Origin: Sorghum bicolor
Lineage: Eukaryota; Streptophyta; Magnoliopsida; Poales; Poaceae
NCBI RefSeq assembly: GCF_000003195.3
Contig: NC_012873.2
Span: 45,847,022 to 45,911,021, forward strand
Reading direction: 5' to 3'
Length of the DNA stretch: 64,000 bases
In this document: positions 1-11,062 of the stretch, piece after piece
Layout of the letters: each line of letters opens with the position of its first letter
Numbering within the stretch: the stretch's first letter is position 1
Translations under genes and position numbers: made by a program
The notes under the pieces: generated by a model
Told to the model about the DNA's origin: nothing
What the model saw: only the letters and a program-made list of their open reading frames with translations
The model's database searches: none

Positions 1-869
1 ATACTTACTTTGCATTTATTGCCTGATCAAAACGGGATCCGAGGAGGGGAATGTCATACTCTTAGATCAAAGACTTTGGAAATTAAAATCTTTGTCAACT
101 CTTGCTGGCATATTGCTTATTAGAGGGACCATGGGCTATCATTTTTTTTCTCTTTTCTCTCTTCTCTCTTTTTTTAAGTGGATACCGAGGTACCCCTAAT
201 TCTACTACCGGACACTTGTCCATTTTTTCTACGAGGTTGTCGAGCACTTGCTCCTTTTTATTTCCTCGAAATATCTCTATTTTTTTTTGCATAGCCCATG
301 CCTCTAATGCAATAATACTTCGGAAGAGTGAATCTTTCTGAAATAATGTCTTGATCTTAGGAGCATGATAAATCTCTCAACAAGGGTCTAACTCATTTTG
401 AACAAACTCAATACAGAGTAGATAGCTTTTATAATCATAATTAATATTTTCAGTTTTATCAGGCATATAAAACACTGAGGATGGTAGCTAGAATTTTGAA
501 TATTTTGAAATAAATTCTCCAAGTAGCAATGATATCAAGAATAAGAAACTCATACTCTACCATCACATATTCCATATTGACTTAAGTAACACAGGGTTTT
601 AAAATGATTTTATAATAATTGCAAGTTTTCAGGAAATACCACAGATTGAGATTAATCATGATTAGAAATATTTTAATATTTTTATTTTATCATGTCGGAA
701 ACAATAATCTGCATAATCCAAAATATACATATGTGTAAAGTAAAGTGTGCAGAGTGTGTACCTGAATCGTGGAGTGGTGTAGTCGGAGTGTGTTTGGCAT
801 GTTGAGGTATCTCCCCCATACTTGTTTTCTGCTTTCTTGCACAAAAAATGAAGTAGAGACACACAAAAC

Positions 870-967
<98 letters not shown>

Positions 968-1118
968 CTTTATTAATCTTGAGGCATTTGTTACAAAAGA
1001 CTAGTAGCAAACTGATAGCAAACCGATAATAATAGCAAACTGATGATAATAGCAAACCTAAACCGAATTTAAAGATGAATGACTAAGATGCATTGCCTCA
1101 AGGTCTAATCTAGATAAC
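1..1118. other. 3' non-coding part of the Athila element
   Basis: Apart from the TAA microsatellite I see no supportable gene. The short ORFs are AT-rich chance frames or translations of the microsatellite. The stretch should lie between the last ORF and the 3' LTR of the minus-strand retrotransposon, assuming no further insertion. Confidence 0.5.
871..967. repeat. (TAA)n microsatellite, about 32 units
   Basis: An uninterrupted trinucleotide run of about 97 bases. It is long and pure enough to be highly mutable. On the minus strand it reads as poly-tyrosine in one frame, which explains a spurious ORF there. Confidence 0.97.
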
Positions 1119-1748
1119 TTAGCGGCGCTCTAATTCCTTAATCTTCTTGTTGGCACTGGCAAGATCCTGCCTAAGGCCTAGTATAATGGTGTTGTGGTTA
1201 GAGAGCTGCCTAGTGAGGGAGTTAATCGAGAACTGGAGGTCTATGATTATTCTGTCTAGTCTGTGAACGTCCTCATCAATATCCATTATAGTCTTGCGAC
1301 GCTTGGGAGGTGTCTCAAAAGCATTGAGAGCGTGCTTCGGGGCTGCCTTTGGAGGGATGAAACGGACTTTGGCTGCTCTAATCCCTTCAAAGTAAGGCCT
1401 TTCCTCCTCCGTAGTGTAGTGAATACTGCTGATCTCGCCGCTCCGGTTGGTCTTGACTCCAACGACCCTCTCATTGGGTCTAGGTGGAAGGATCCTTGTG
1501 CCGGTTGGCACCTTGATAGTGGTCTTCGTCTTGGATGATGATCCTTTGAGGAGTAGGGGTTGTGGTGGTGCGGTGAGAACTAGTTGAGCATGGTAAGATT
1601 GGGTGGAGCTGCGTTGGCGTAATGGCATGGCTTCTAGCTGTCGCTCTGTGTTGGCCGGGACGAGAGCTCGGGCATCGGGGTCTTCCATAGGCTCCATGTT
1701 GAGGTTGAAGGGGACGACTTCCCAATCATCGTGGTACTTCTCGGCCAT
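1119..1748 (-). CDS. Extra downstream ORF of the Athila element, 209 aa, function unknown
   Basis: An uninterrupted 209-codon frame on the same strand as pol, starting about 360 bases beyond the pol stop. The N-terminus is acidic, the middle is rich in Pro, Lys and Arg (including a PPKRRK basic patch that could be a nuclear localisation signal), and residues 155-208 have heptad-like hydrophobic spacing suggesting a coiled coil. A good TATA box lies about 90 bases upstream. I do not recognise the family. It has no signal peptide or membrane segment, so it does not look like the env-like ORF described for Athila. It may be an accessory protein of this lineage or a captured host fragment. Confidence 0.55.
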   Translation of the reverse strand: MAEKYHDDWEVVPFNLNMEPMEDPDARALVPANTERQLEAMPLRQRSSTQSYHAQLVLTAPPQPLLLKGSSSKTKTTIKVPTGTRILPPRPNERVVGVKTNRSGEISSIHYTTEEERPYFEGIRAAKVRFIPPKAAPKHALNAFETPPKRRKTIMDIDEDVHRLDRIIIDLQFSINSLTRQLSNHNTIILGLRQDLASANKKIKELERR

Positions 1749-1833
1749 TGGAGCAGCAAGGAACTAATCAAGCTCTAATTGAAGGAGAGAAGGCTTTGTG
1801 GCTTGGTGTTTGAAAACTGAGGTCAGGGGTCTG

Positions 1834-1841
1834 TTTATATA
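1834..1841 (-). promoter_or_regulatory. TATA box upstream of the 209-aa ORF
   Basis: The minus strand reads CTATATAAAC about 90 bases before the ORF start. Farther upstream, at 1984-1996, lies a GC-rich GGGCGCCCGCCC-type block. The same arrangement of GC block and TATA box occurs in the element's own LTR. Confidence 0.55.
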
Positions 1842-2104
1842 GGGGTCAAAAAGTGCCTCTATGGGTTGTTCGGGTTGCTCCCGTCGACGTGCGTGCGAAA
1901 CTTTCCATCCGAGAGATTATTCGAATTACCATAAGTGCATTTTCCATAACAGAGAAAGTCGGGACCGAGGGGGAACAGGAGCTGGGCGCCCGCCCTCTCT
2001 CTGGCCCCTCTATGGGCCCACTTTTCCGAGCGCGTTTCTAGATGCAAAATTATTTAGAAATATATATATATGACCCACAAACATCAGACTAAAAGTGTTG
2101 GGCT

Positions 2105-5100
2105 CTAAGTCTCCATGGGAAGGTAAAAATGGACTACGTCTATTTCTTCTAATTCTTTATTGGGCTCTAAAAATAATTTAAGACATTGACCATTTACCTT
2201 GAATAACGTACCTTCACTATTTTGAAGTGTGATAGCTCCGTGGGATGATGAATTAATTACCTTGAATGATCCTTCCTTTTTGCTCCGGAGTTTTCCATGC
2301 CCGAAAAGCTTCACCCTGGAATTAAAAAGTAATACCTTATCTCCGGGTGTGAACTCCTTCTTCTTGATTCTCTTGTCATGCCACCTCTTGACTCTTTCTT
2401 TGTAGATCTTTGAATTGTGATATGCTTTCTCTCGCCATTCTTCCAATTCTGATAGTTGCATTCTTCTATAATCTCCAGCAACATCTAGGTCCATATTCCA
2501 TCTCTTTATGGCCCAGTGTGCTTTGAACTCTAGTTCAATAGGTAGATGGCAAGTCTTCCCGTACACCAATTGGTATGGAGACATTCCAATTGGGGTCTTG
2601 TATGCTGTCCGGTATGCCCCGAGTGCATCGGGTAACTTGTCTTTCCATTCCGTTCCCATTTCATTCACTGTCTTTTGAAGAATATTCTTGATTTGTTTGT
2701 TGGAAGTCTCTGCTTGGCCACTTGTCTGAGGATGATAGGGGGTAGCGACGTTGTGACGGATTCCATGTTTTGATAGATATTGCTTGAAGCGTTTGTCGAT
2801 GAAGTGTGCTCCTCCATCACTTATCACTACTCTGGGGACTCCCAATCTTGGAAATATAATTTCTTCAAACATCCTCTTTGAACTGACGTTGTCGGCATGC
2901 TTGCAAGGTAATGCCTCTACCCACTTGGAGACATAGTCGACTGCCACCAAGATGTACTCACACTTCCTTGATGGAGGAAATGGACCCATGTAGTCTATTC
3001 CCCAGACATCAAAGAGCTCAATCTGAAGGTTGTTGGTGAGTGGCATTGCATCCCTTGTATTTATGTTTCCGTGTCTTTGACATGGCCCACATCTTCTGAT
3101 ATATTGCTTCGTGTCTTCATACATTGTAGGCCAGTAGAATCCACACTGCCAGATCTTTGAATGTGTACGGAATGCTCCATAGTGACCTCCATATGGTGAT
3201 GAATGACATCTGTCGATGATCTTCCACCCTTCCTCAGTGGTCACACATCTCCTGAGTAAGCCATCAGAGCATACTCGGAAGAGGTATGGCTCATCCCATA
3301 TATGTGAACGACTTTCTTGAATAAGCTTCTTCTTGTTTGCTCCTGGTGGTACATACCCTGAAACCATAAAATTAACAATATCTGCATACCAGGGGTCAGA
3401 CCTGTTAATCCCGTAGAGCATGTCGTCCCGGAGTGAATCATTGATGGGGGTTTCCTGTGGACTCTTAAAATACATTCTGGACAAGTGATCAGCAACAGAA
3501 TTTTCTACTCCCTTTTTATCTTTTATTTCTAAGTCAAATTCTTGGAGTAATAAGATCCATCTAATCAGGCGAGGTTTAGCGTCTTTTTTAGTGAGCAAAT
3601 ATTTTAGTGCAGCATGATCAGTGTAAACAATTATTTTAACTCCAACTAAATAAGATCTAAATTTATCAATGGCAAAGATAACAGCCAGAAGCTCTTTTTC
3701 AGTGGTTGCATAGTTAAGTAGAGCTCCTGTCAAAGTTTTACTGGCATAAGCAATTGCATGATGCTTCTTATCTTTAGTTTGTCCCAATACTGCCCCCACA
3801 GCATAATCACTAGCATCACACATAATTTCAAAAGGCAACGACCAATCAGGGGGTTGAAAGATTGGTGCAGAGATGAGTGCTTTCTTTAATAAATTGAAAG
3901 ATGTTAGACATGCATCATCAAATTCGAAAGGAGCATCCTTGGCTAGCAAAAGAGTAAGTGGTCTAGCAATAAATGAAAAATCTTTTATGAATCTACGATA
4001 AAAACCAGCATGGCCAAGAAAGCTTCGAATTCCTTTTATATTCACAGGTGGAGGTAGTTGTTCAATTACTTCAATTTTAGGTTTGGCTACCTCAATACCT
4101 CTTTCAGACACTAGGTGTCCCAGCACTATTCCTTCCCTAACCATAAAATGACATTTTTCCCAATTAAGGATTAAGTGCTTTTCTTCACATCTTTGCAAAA
4201 CCTTATCTAAGTTTTCAAGACAACTATCAAAAGTTTTTCCATAAACAGAGAAATCATCCATGAAAACTTCCATAATCTCTTCAATCATATCAGAAAATAT
4301 AGACATCATGCATCTTTGAAAAGAAGCTGGTGCATTACATAACCCAAAAGACATTCTACGATAAGCATAAGTTCCATATGGGCATGTAAAAGTGGTTTTG
4401 CTTTGATCATCAGGATGGATCGGGATTTGATGATACCCTGAATATCCATCGAAGAAACAGAAGAACGAATGGTTTGCTAACCGCTCTAGCATCTCATCTA
4501 TGAAAGGTAAAGTAAAGTGATCTTTTCTTGTGGCTTTGTTTAGTTTTCTATAGTCTATGCACATCCGCCATCCTGTGACGGTGCGTTGCGGAATTAGCTC
4601 GTTCTTTTCATTCATAATAACAGTCATGCCTCCCTTTTTAGGCACAACTTGTACTGGGCTTACCCACTCACTGTGCGGCACAGGATATATAATCCCTGCA
4701 TGCAGCAACTTTATAACTTCCTTTTTAACTACCTCTCTCATAGTGTTATTAAGTCTACATTGGGGTTCTCGAGAGGGTGCAACAGAAGGATCTGTTGGAA
4801 TATGATGGGTACAAATCATAGGACTGATTCCTGTAAGATCTTGAAGTGAGTAGCCGAAAACTGAGTGATGTTTCTCAAGAATGGTCATTAATCGCAGAGT
4901 TTGATCCTGAGTGAGTTTATCGCTAATGATCACAGGGTACTCTGGATTATTGTTTAGGAAAGCATATGTAAGACTGGGTGGTAAAGTTTTAAGCTCTATG
5001 GGGGGTCTAGGTGTTTCTGCAAACTCATCTAAGGGTTCAGGCTCAGAAGGTTCGTCTTCTTCTTCTATGAAGAAAGGAGTTTCGTCTTCTAAGTCTGGTT

Positions 5101-5866
5101 CATCTAAAAGCTCTAGAGATGCAGCCTTTACCTCCTCCATAGGATCAGGCAAAAGATATGACTCGGCCTTATTGTTTAAGGAGTGTGAAATTGTTATTGG
5201 GAATTTAAAAGTTTTTCCAAAATAAATGTGTAGCTTTCCAGTATGACCTTCGTAAAGGAGTCTTCTAAAAGGTTGTCCTATCAACAGGTCGAAGTCCCAT
5301 GTATCAAAGATATAGAAGTTCAAATGAACCATGGAGCCTTCTACCGTAAGAGGTAGGACATTAATAATTCCAAGACTGGGGACCAATCGTCCTGAAGATT
5401 CCTTTATGACCCTTGTTATGGGGGTTAAGACAAGATTTTTAAATAGTTTAAGTGCAAAAGATTCAGACATGATATTGATCCCCACAACAGGATTATAGAG
5501 AGCATTAAATCGATCAGAATTATAAGCACAGCGTATAGTTATAGAGGGCGTGTCCAAACGGATCACATCAGAGGAAAGCTCTGATTCCTCCAACCATTCG
5601 CTACTCATTACTGAGATAAGCTCTCTCAATTGATATTCACTTGGCAAATAAATGCTAAACTGGCCGTTTTGGGGTTTATCAATAGAATGGTAGTTTGAAA
5701 TATTTCCAAAATCGGCAAAAAGATCGGATTCTATATCCAGCATGAAGTCCGGTGGTGGAATTTCTTCCTCTTGTGGCTCAGAACTTGGGATAGCTAAAGT
5801 AGATGAAGAATTTGGCAGAGTGTCTACTTCGGCTTCGTAGGTTTCATCATGAAGGGTATTATCCAT
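2105..5866 (-). CDS. pol: Athila/Tat pol polyprotein (protease-like, RT, RNase H, integrase), 1253 aa
   Basis: A single open frame without stops. Residues about 100-205 resemble a retropepsin fold, ending in LLIGQPF, but the place where D-S/T-G is expected reads YNPVVG. Reverse transcriptase covers about 385-580, with MCIDYRKLN and FMDD at 535-538. RNase H covers about 675-800 ([27 protein letters not shown]). The integrase has an HHCC-type finger (CGPC at 926-929) and core acidic residues D958, D1017 and E1053, the last two separated by 35 residues as in DD35E integrases. The C-terminus continues about 200 residues past the core. The order RT-RNase H-IN is the gypsy order. Enzymatic residues of RT and IN look intact; the protease residue does not. 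Confidence 0.93.
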   Translation of the reverse strand: MDNTLHDETYEAEVDTLPNSSSTLAIPSSEPQEEEIPPPDFMLDIESDLFADFGNISNYHSIDKPQNGQFSIYLPSEYQLRELISVMSSEWLEESELSSDVIRLDTPSITIRCAYNSDRFNALYNPVVGINIMSESFALKLFKNLVLTPITRVIKESSGRLVPSLGIINVLPLTVEGSMVHLNFYIFDTWDFDLLIGQPFRRLLYEGHTGKLHIYFGKTFKFPITISHSLNNKAESYLLPDPMEEVKAASLELLDEPDLEDETPFFIEEEDEPSEPEPLDEFAETPRPPIELKTLPPSLTYAFLNNNPEYPVIISDKLTQDQTLRLMTILEKHHSVFGYSLQDLTGISPMICTHHIPTDPSVAPSREPQCRLNNTMREVVKKEVIKLLHAGIIYPVPHSEWVSPVQVVPKKGGMTVIMNEKNELIPQRTVTGWRMCIDYRKLNKATRKDHFTLPFIDEMLERLANHSFFCFFDGYSGYHQIPIHPDDQSKTTFTCPYGTYAYRRMSFGLCNAPASFQRCMMSIFSDMIEEIMEVFMDDFSVYGKTFDSCLENLDKVLQRCEEKHLILNWEKCHFMVREGIVLGHLVSERGIEVAKPKIEVIEQLPPPVNIKGIRSFLGHAGFYRRFIKDFSFIARPLTLLLAKDAPFEFDDACLTSFNLLKKALISAPIFQPPDWSLPFEIMCDASDYAVGAVLGQTKDKKHHAIAYASKTLTGALLNYATTEKELLAVIFAIDKFRSYLVGVKIIVYTDHAALKYLLTKKDAKPRLIRWILLLQEFDLEIKDKKGVENSVADHLSRMYFKSPQETPINDSLRDDMLYGINRSDPWYADIVNFMVSGYVPPGANKKKLIQESRSHIWDEPYLFRVCSDGLLRRCVTTEEGWKIIDRCHSSPYGGHYGAFRTHSKIWQCGFYWPTMYEDTKQYIRRCGPCQRHGNINTRDAMPLTNNLQIELFDVWGIDYMGPFPPSRKCEYILVAVDYVSKWVEALPCKHADNVSSKRMFEEIIFPRLGVPRVVISDGGAHFIDKRFKQYLSKHGIRHNVATPYHPQTSGQAETSNKQIKNILQKTVNEMGTEWKDKLPDALGAYRTAYKTPIGMSPYQLVYGKTCHLPIELEFKAHWAIKRWNMDLDVAGDYRRMQLSELEEWREKAYHNSKIYKERVKRWHDKRIKKKEFTPGDKVLLFNSRVKLFGHGKLRSKKEGSFKVINSSSHGAITLQNSEGTLFKVNGQCLKLFLEPNKELEEIDVVHFYLPMET

Positions 5867-5886
5867 CTCAGCTTCTAGGATTCTAT

Positions 5887-6495
5887 CTAGGATCTAGCTT
5901 CATCAGCAGGGATGCGAAAGAAAGAACCTCTAGACATTGTGTGAAGCATTTGTTTGTGATTTTTCTGAAGACCTCGAAAAAAGTGGAATAAAAGAACAGG
6001 GTCTTCAAGATTAAGGTTTGGACCAGATTCTAAAAGATCAGAAAAACGTTTCCAGGATTTTCCCAAAGTTTCATTATCTTTTTGTTTAAAAGATAGGACT
6101 TCGAGTCTAAGGTCGGCTATACGGTCAAGGGAATAGAAATCTAGACAAAAGTTGGCTCGTAAAACTCCCCATTCACCTTGTTGTTGACTTACCTTCTGAC
6201 TGTACCATTGTCTAGCTTCTCCCCTTAAGGAAAAAGGAAAAAGCTTCCAACGTAAAGTTTTATCAGAAATGCCCTCAATGCGAAGACAATCACATGTTTG
6301 CTCGAAATCTCTAATATGAAGGTAAGGGTTTTCGTCTCCCTTTCCCGAAAAAGATAGGTTTTGAATCATGGCAATCAACCTAGAACTTAACTTATACTGA
6401 GATGTTTGGATAGGCTGTGATGATTCCCATGGTAAAAGGTCAGTTGCTGAAGGGATTGCAGACTCATGGATCGATTTAGAATTTTGGTTTTCCAT
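5887..6495 (-). CDS. gag: Athila/Tat gag (retrotrans_gag core), no zinc knuckle
   Basis: I place the start at the ATG at 6493-6495, about 110 bases after the PBS, rather than at the upstream in-frame ATG at 6561, whose extra residues are a low-complexity hydrophobic run. The product contains the retrotransposon gag core ([46 protein letters not shown]). It stops about 20 bases before the pol ATG and lies in a different frame, with short repeats at the junction that suggest a small deletion. No CCHC zinc knuckle is visible, so gag seems shortened at its C-terminus. Confidence 0.82.
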   Translation of the reverse strand: MENQNSKSIHESAIPSATDLLPWESSQPIQTSQYKLSSRLIAMIQNLSFSGKGDENPYLHIRDFEQTCDCLRIEGISDKTLRWKLFPFSLRGEARQWYSQKVSQQQGEWGVLRANFCLDFYSLDRIADLRLEVLSFKQKDNETLGKSWKRFSDLLESGPNLNLEDPVLLFHFFRGLQKNHKQMLHTMSRGSFFRIPADEARS

Positions 6496-6601
6496 AAGGT
6501 AAGAGTAAATAAAATAAATAAAGAATATAAAAGATAAGAAAAGATAAAAGTATAGATACAAGCTAATAGTAAGACTCAGGTTATCTCAGCAACCGTCTTT
6601 C

Positions 6602-6619
6602 TCCCCGGCAACGGCGCCA
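6602..6619 (-). other. Primer binding site of the Athila element
   Basis: The minus strand reads TGGCGCCGTTGCCGGGGA, eight bases inside the LTR border. This is the PBS typical of Athila/Tat elements, commonly assigned to tRNA-Asp. It fixes the direction of the element. Confidence 0.88.
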
Positions 6620-6627
6620 GAAATGCT

Positions 6628-7861
6628 TGTTGATATTTGGGAACGCAATAAGGAATTGATCCGCAAGCGCACGGATATCGGTGAGCACTTCACCCGGGAA
6701 ATTATCCAGAGTATCGTATTTATTTTTTACCACTAGGAGAAAGAGTGCATCTGACTAACCGGTCTATTACTACTAACCCTTTAGGCACAAAGAATGTCTT
6801 TCGATGTGTGTGATAAATAGAGAAGACTGCAACCGTAGTCTCCTTCTAACCTTGGTAAGGATGATCTACTGTTCTAATGGGGAGGCTAACGGAATCTAGA
6901 CACCACAAAGGATGTTCAACCCGCACCTATAAACCCTATCCTTCCTGCTAACGAGATATGGTCTGCAAAGGTAACTCGGAATTGTCACGTTCCTCACTAC
7001 TACCACGGTCCAGCTAGTCAGGGAATATCTATGAGTACCCCAGCCTAAACACCACGTTTACGCCAGCAATGATTACTCTAAACTCTACGCGAAGAGATTA
7101 AAGTAAACTCATAAACCAGAAGAACAATAAAACAAGAACTTACTAGAATTTAGAAGTCGAAATACTGAAGAATCCTAGGAGCAAGCTTCGGGTTAGGAGA
7201 ACTTGATCCCGCAGGTACAAGCTTGGAGTAGACACCGACAGGCCGGGCTTCCTCCAATCTACACCTCCACTCTATCTCTCTCAATCTAGTAGAAACTAGA
7301 AGATCTATTTCTACCTTACATTGGTTGCTACGCCTAAAAAGAAATATTAATTAGAGAAGAGGTTTTCCTTCGAGGGCACCCCTCAGTCTCTATGATAATT
7401 TCTTCATGTCTTCTCTAGGGGCCAGGGGGGTCTCCTTATATAGTCCTCCCCTTCTATGCGTTTTTGGGTCGGTAGGCGAGGTGGTACTATGTTTTCCTTG
7501 ATCCAATAGGTCGGTGGAATATCCCGTGCGAAGAGAGTCCTGACTGGCATCCAACAGGGGGCGGGCGCCCAGGTCACCAGGGCGGGCGCCCTGGGCCTGG
7601 CCCCTTTCGGCCTCCGTCTTCTTCCCGTGGCTTCTGGAGTCTTCTAGATGGTGGAAAATCGCGCGGTGCGTTGATATCTCTATGTAATCCCGACATGTGG
7701 GCCTTTCTTCCTTATTTCCTGATAACCCCCTGCAGAAACAGATAAACAACAAAACTCATAGAATTCTGTCAGATCAAACCCTAATTCTAGGTGTTGGTTG
7801 CATATTGGTCCTTTCTCTTGTTTATTTGATAATTAAAATTAATACTTAAGAACCGTCAACA
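6628..7861 (-). repeat. 5' LTR of the Athila element (1234 bp)
   Basis: The borders are TGTTGA at 6628 and TCAACA at 7856-7861, with the PBS just inside. The outer border breaks a CACTA tnp2 reading frame after a WY pair, as expected for an insertion. The LTR contains a TATA box and GC-rich GGGCGCC blocks. The partner LTR is outside the window. Confidence 0.85.
7434..7442 (-). promoter_or_regulatory. TATA box of the Athila 5' LTR
   Basis: The minus strand reads TATATAAGG. Two GGGCGCC-containing blocks lie 120-160 bases upstream (7560-7592). U3 would be 7443-7861 and transcription would start near 7405. Confidence 0.6.
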
Positions 7862-8687
7862 CATACCACATAACCTTTGTAGGGATTTTTTTTCTGGGAC
7901 GTTCTTCCCCCTCAACATCGCTAGGGTCATCTTGCCTGATCTTATACCGTGATGCTTTACATATGGGGCATTCATCTAAATTCTCGTAGTCCTTGCCACG
8001 GTATAGGATGCAGTCATTAGGACATGCATGTATCTTCTTGATTTCTAATTCCAAAGGACAGACGATCTGTTTTGCTTCGTACGTAGTAGTGGGCAGTTAA
8101 TTAGGCTTCGGCAACATTTTTTTGGATCTTCAGTAATTGCCCAAATGCCTTATCGGATACACCATTCTGTGCCTTCCATTTTAACAACTCTGGTGTTGTA
8201 CCCAGTTTTTTTGCCCATCCTAGGCAGATGGGTATAGTAATTTCTTGTGATCTTCTAACATGTGGTCAAACTTTATCTTCTCTTTTTCACTTTCGCAATC
8301 TTTCTGTGCATCACGAATGACATCACCAAGAGCATCATCTTCAACAGGTGCGCCTTCTGCACCTGCCTCATCTTCAGCTTCTCCCATTGCTGTATCACCG
8401 AAGTCACCGTATTGAGCAATAATGTCGTCAGGCTCCAACTGTTCTTCTTCACCTTCTTCCATCATTATCCCGTTTTCTCCATGCTTGGTCCAACAAATAT
8501 AGTTTGGCATAAAACACGACTTCAACAAATGTGAGTGAATATTTCTAGAGTTACAATATACCTTCAAATTCTGACACAAGGCACATGGGCAACATATGAA
8601 TCCATCCTGCTTGTTTTCCTCGGCCACTCTTAAGAAATAATGCACACCATCAATGAATTCTTTAGAGTGGCGATCGGCATTGTACAT
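7862..8687 (-). pseudogene. tnp2: CACTA-A tnp2 transposase fragment
   Basis: Residues encoded by 8220-8687 form a Transpos_assoc domain: CCPCALCQN, then HL and a W-x-KHGE-like stretch, followed by an acidic linker. 7862-8054 encodes the start of the Transposase_21 part (KIHACPNDCILYRG, then CPICKASRYK). The two pieces are joined by a decayed 165-base stretch with stops and a frameshift. The first methionine follows an intron acceptor-like TTATTAG, so the true first codons probably lie in an upstream exon. Coding stops at the Athila LTR border. The remainder is beyond the left edge. Not functional. Confidence 0.85.
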
Positions 8688-8721
8688 CTAATAACGTGTC
8701 ATTGTCTGCATTGCAACGTAA

Positions 8722-9300
8722 AGTATTATAAGTTTCTAATTTTTTATAAAGAAATTAAAGTAACAAATAACCTAAAATTCTCTATTTCTGGTTTTTCTGA
8801 ACCAGCAAAATTAAAAAGACATAAAAGTTCTCTATTTTCTAACTAATCATGAAATGTAGCATGCATACTAGTTATAATTAACTAATTAACCATGTCATAA
8901 AGTGCAAATTAAAGAAATATAAGTTTCTAATTTTTAATAGAGAAATTAAAGTAACAAAAAACCTAAAATTCTCTATTTCTAATTTTTCTAAACAACCAAA
9001 ATTAAAAAAGCACAAAAGTTATCTATGTTTCTAACTAAATCATGAAATGTGGTATGCATACTAGTTATAATTAACTAATTAACCTTGTCATAAATTGCAA
9101 ATTAAAGTATTATAAGTTCCTAATTTTTAATAGAGAAATTAAAGTAAAAAAAAAACCTAAAATTCTCTATTTCTAATTTCTCTAAACAAGCAAAATTAAA
9201 AAAGCACAAAAATTCTCTATTTTCCTAAATAATCATGAAATGTGGTATGCATACTAGTTATATTTAACTAACTACATCGGTCAAAAATTGCAAATTAAAG
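8722..9300. repeat. Three tandem copies of an about 190-bp AT-rich unit
   Basis: Each unit runs from an AAGTATTATAAGTT-like start through CTAAAATTCTCTATTTC to ATGCATACTAGTTATAATTAAC. The three copies begin near 8722, 8918 and 9104. They lie in the probable 5' intron or leader of the CACTA-A tnp2 gene. Confidence 0.85.
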
Positions 9301-9649
9301 TATTATATGTTTTTATTTTTTCTAAACTAATTAAAATAAAAAAACATATTATCACTATTTCTCTAAAAAACGCATCGCTGTTGAGAAGGCGATGAAGCTA
9401 ATAACCTGTTAAAAAACCATAAAATAAAAAACAATATACATAACACTAGGAAATGACATATGCCGCTTCTAAATGTTGAGAAGATGAAGCTAGTGACCTC
9501 TTAACAAGTCGATGACGGTGTAGAAACGATGAAATGAATCAATAGCCGGAGATGACAGCAAGAACAAGCAACTCCAAATGAAGAACACAACAAAAGAGTG
9601 AAGATCGATGGGCTCGGCCAGGGGAAGAAGAGTTCAAATATGGGGAGGG

Positions 9650-9975
9650 ATATTTAGTCCTGATTCCTTTTAAAAACCGAGTCTAAATTCCAACACTAGT
9701 CCCGGCCGGTGGGACGGACCGGGACAACAGCTTTTAATCCCGGTTGGTGGTACCAACCGGGACTAAAGGCTAGGCTTTTGTCCCGGTTGGTGAGACCAAC
9801 CGGGACTAAAGGTCCCCTCTGCCGATGTCTGACACAATAGCCGTTGGACAGGGGACTTTTTAGTCCCGGTTGGTCTCACCAACCGGGACTAAATATGTTT
9901 TTGTCCTGGATGCTGTTTGGGCCGAGATTATTGTTCATTTTGGGCAAGTGACCAAAGGCCTGTTCTGTAGTAGTG
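9650..9975. repeat. CACTA-A subterminal palindromes and terminal repeat
   Basis: At least three near-perfect palindromes of the form TCCCGGTTGGT-n-ACCAACCGGGA occur near 9745, 9780 and 9860, with two more degenerate ones before them. Such arrays are the usual binding region for the element's own DNA-binding protein in CACTA transposons. The 15-base terminus is at 9961-9975. Confidence 0.88.
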
Positions 9976-9978
9976 ATA

Positions 9979-10559
9979 CATGTACCGAAAGATTCGATGT
10001 AACGGGGAATCTTGAAAACCTTTTGGTTTTTGAGGTGAACTAAACAAGTCCTAAGTTATTCTAACAATTTTGGAAAGTCAAAGCATCTCAAGTTTGACTA
10101 AATTTATATGTCAAAATAATAACATTTATAATACCAATTAAATATCATTATGTTCTTTATTGATTATATTTTCATAGTATATCCACTTAATCTCATAAAT
10201 CTTTATAATTTGTTCTATAATTTTAGTCACATACAAAATACTTTGACTCTTCAAGATTCTTATAATTTGGAATGGAGGGAGTAGTAGTTTGTTAGTGCGC
10301 GCACTATTAGTGGATGCTAAGCAGCAGCAGTAGGTTAGCTGCCGCTCGCGCACTCGCGCCGCTTAAATAACCGAAAAGATTATTGGACGGCTGGCAGCGT
10401 GACACGCCACGAAACACGCGCCGGACCGTCTGGCGGTGGTGGATTTGTACGCCGGACAATCAACCTTGGTCAACGCATACATCTTGTATATACCCTAATA
10501 TAAAACCCAGGAGAGCTAGAGCCGCGTAAACGTACGTACTGTGCACGCACAAATGTAAA
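9979..10559. other. Spacer with a decayed Stowaway-like MITE (about 10075-10281)
   Basis: The right end (GGAATGGAGGGAG followed by TA) and interior (AAGTCAAAGCATCTCAAGTTTGAC) are typical of grass Stowaway MITEs. The left terminus is not clear. The rest is unassigned; no gene is seen. Confidence 0.55.
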
Positions 10560-10572
10560 ATTCACTGGTACA

Positions 10573-10840
10573 GCAACCTTTTTGTAAAGACGGATTGACG
10601 AACCGCCAGTGGCTATAGGCATGTGGAAATAAAAGTTTCCACACGCGGCCTGTGGAAATAAAAGTTTCCACACGCGGTTAACTGAGAACCGCCTGTAGAA
10701 ACCGATTTCTACAGGTGGTTCAGTTATGAGATCCGCCTGTGGAAATCAATTTCTACAGGCGGTTCTTTTATGTAAACCGCCCGTAGAAATTGGATTCTAC
10801 ATGCGGTTCTCATAACAGAACCGCCACCTGTGGTAAGATT
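10573..10840. repeat. Left subterminal repeat array of CACTA-B
   Basis: Alternating inverted motifs of the type ACCGCCTGTAGAAA / TTTCTACAGGCGGT occur about every 30 bases. The left-end version carries TGTAGAAA or TGTGGAAA next to the GCGG core, unlike the right end, which carries TGTGTAAA. Confidence 0.9.
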
Positions 10841-11062
10841 TTCCAATTTAACCCTATTTTCCAGCAAATCCTATTTTTAATATTATATATATTATATACA
10901 TTAATATTGAAACTATGTTAGGCTACAAGATTCAACCAATGCAACATGCAATATATTTATATATACCATTACTTTGTACATAAAATTATATTAATTACAA
11001 ACATCACACATCAAAGTTTTTTGTTTACAGACATATGAGGTTTCACATCTGAAACCTCTGCT

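Larger units (their letters stand above)
1..7861 (-). mobile_element. Athila/Tat-type Ty3/gypsy LTR retrotransposon, 3' part outside window
   Basis: A minus-strand LTR retrotransposon. Reading leftward from 7861 come the 5' LTR, a PBS, gag, a long pol ORF with the gypsy order protease-like, RT, RNase H, integrase, and a further ORF. The 5' LTR border is fixed by TGTTGA/TCAACA termini. The five bases just outside it (7862-7866, CATAC) should be the target duplication. No second copy of the LTR is present in 1-2104, so the 3' LTR lies left of the window. The PBS and the post-pol ORF point to the Athila/Tat clade; this is inference from motifs. It sits inside a CACTA tnp2 pseudogene. Confidence 0.88.
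7862..9975 (-). mobile_element. CACTA-A: right part of a CACTA (En/Spm) element
   Basis: The right terminus reads CACTACTACAGAACA on the minus strand (9961-9975), the classic CACTA inverted repeat. It is followed inward by palindromic subterminal repeats and a tnp2-type transposase remnant. The Athila element interrupts it on the left, and the rest lies outside the window. The three bases after the end (9976-9978, ATA) would be the target duplication, but the partner cannot be seen. Confidence 0.85.

Noticed and set aside
690..1055. Minus-strand ORF with a long tyrosine run
   Set aside because: It is the translation of the TAA microsatellite plus chance flanks.
4557..5225. Plus-strand ORFs inside pol
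   Set aside because: Antisense shadows of the long pol frame.
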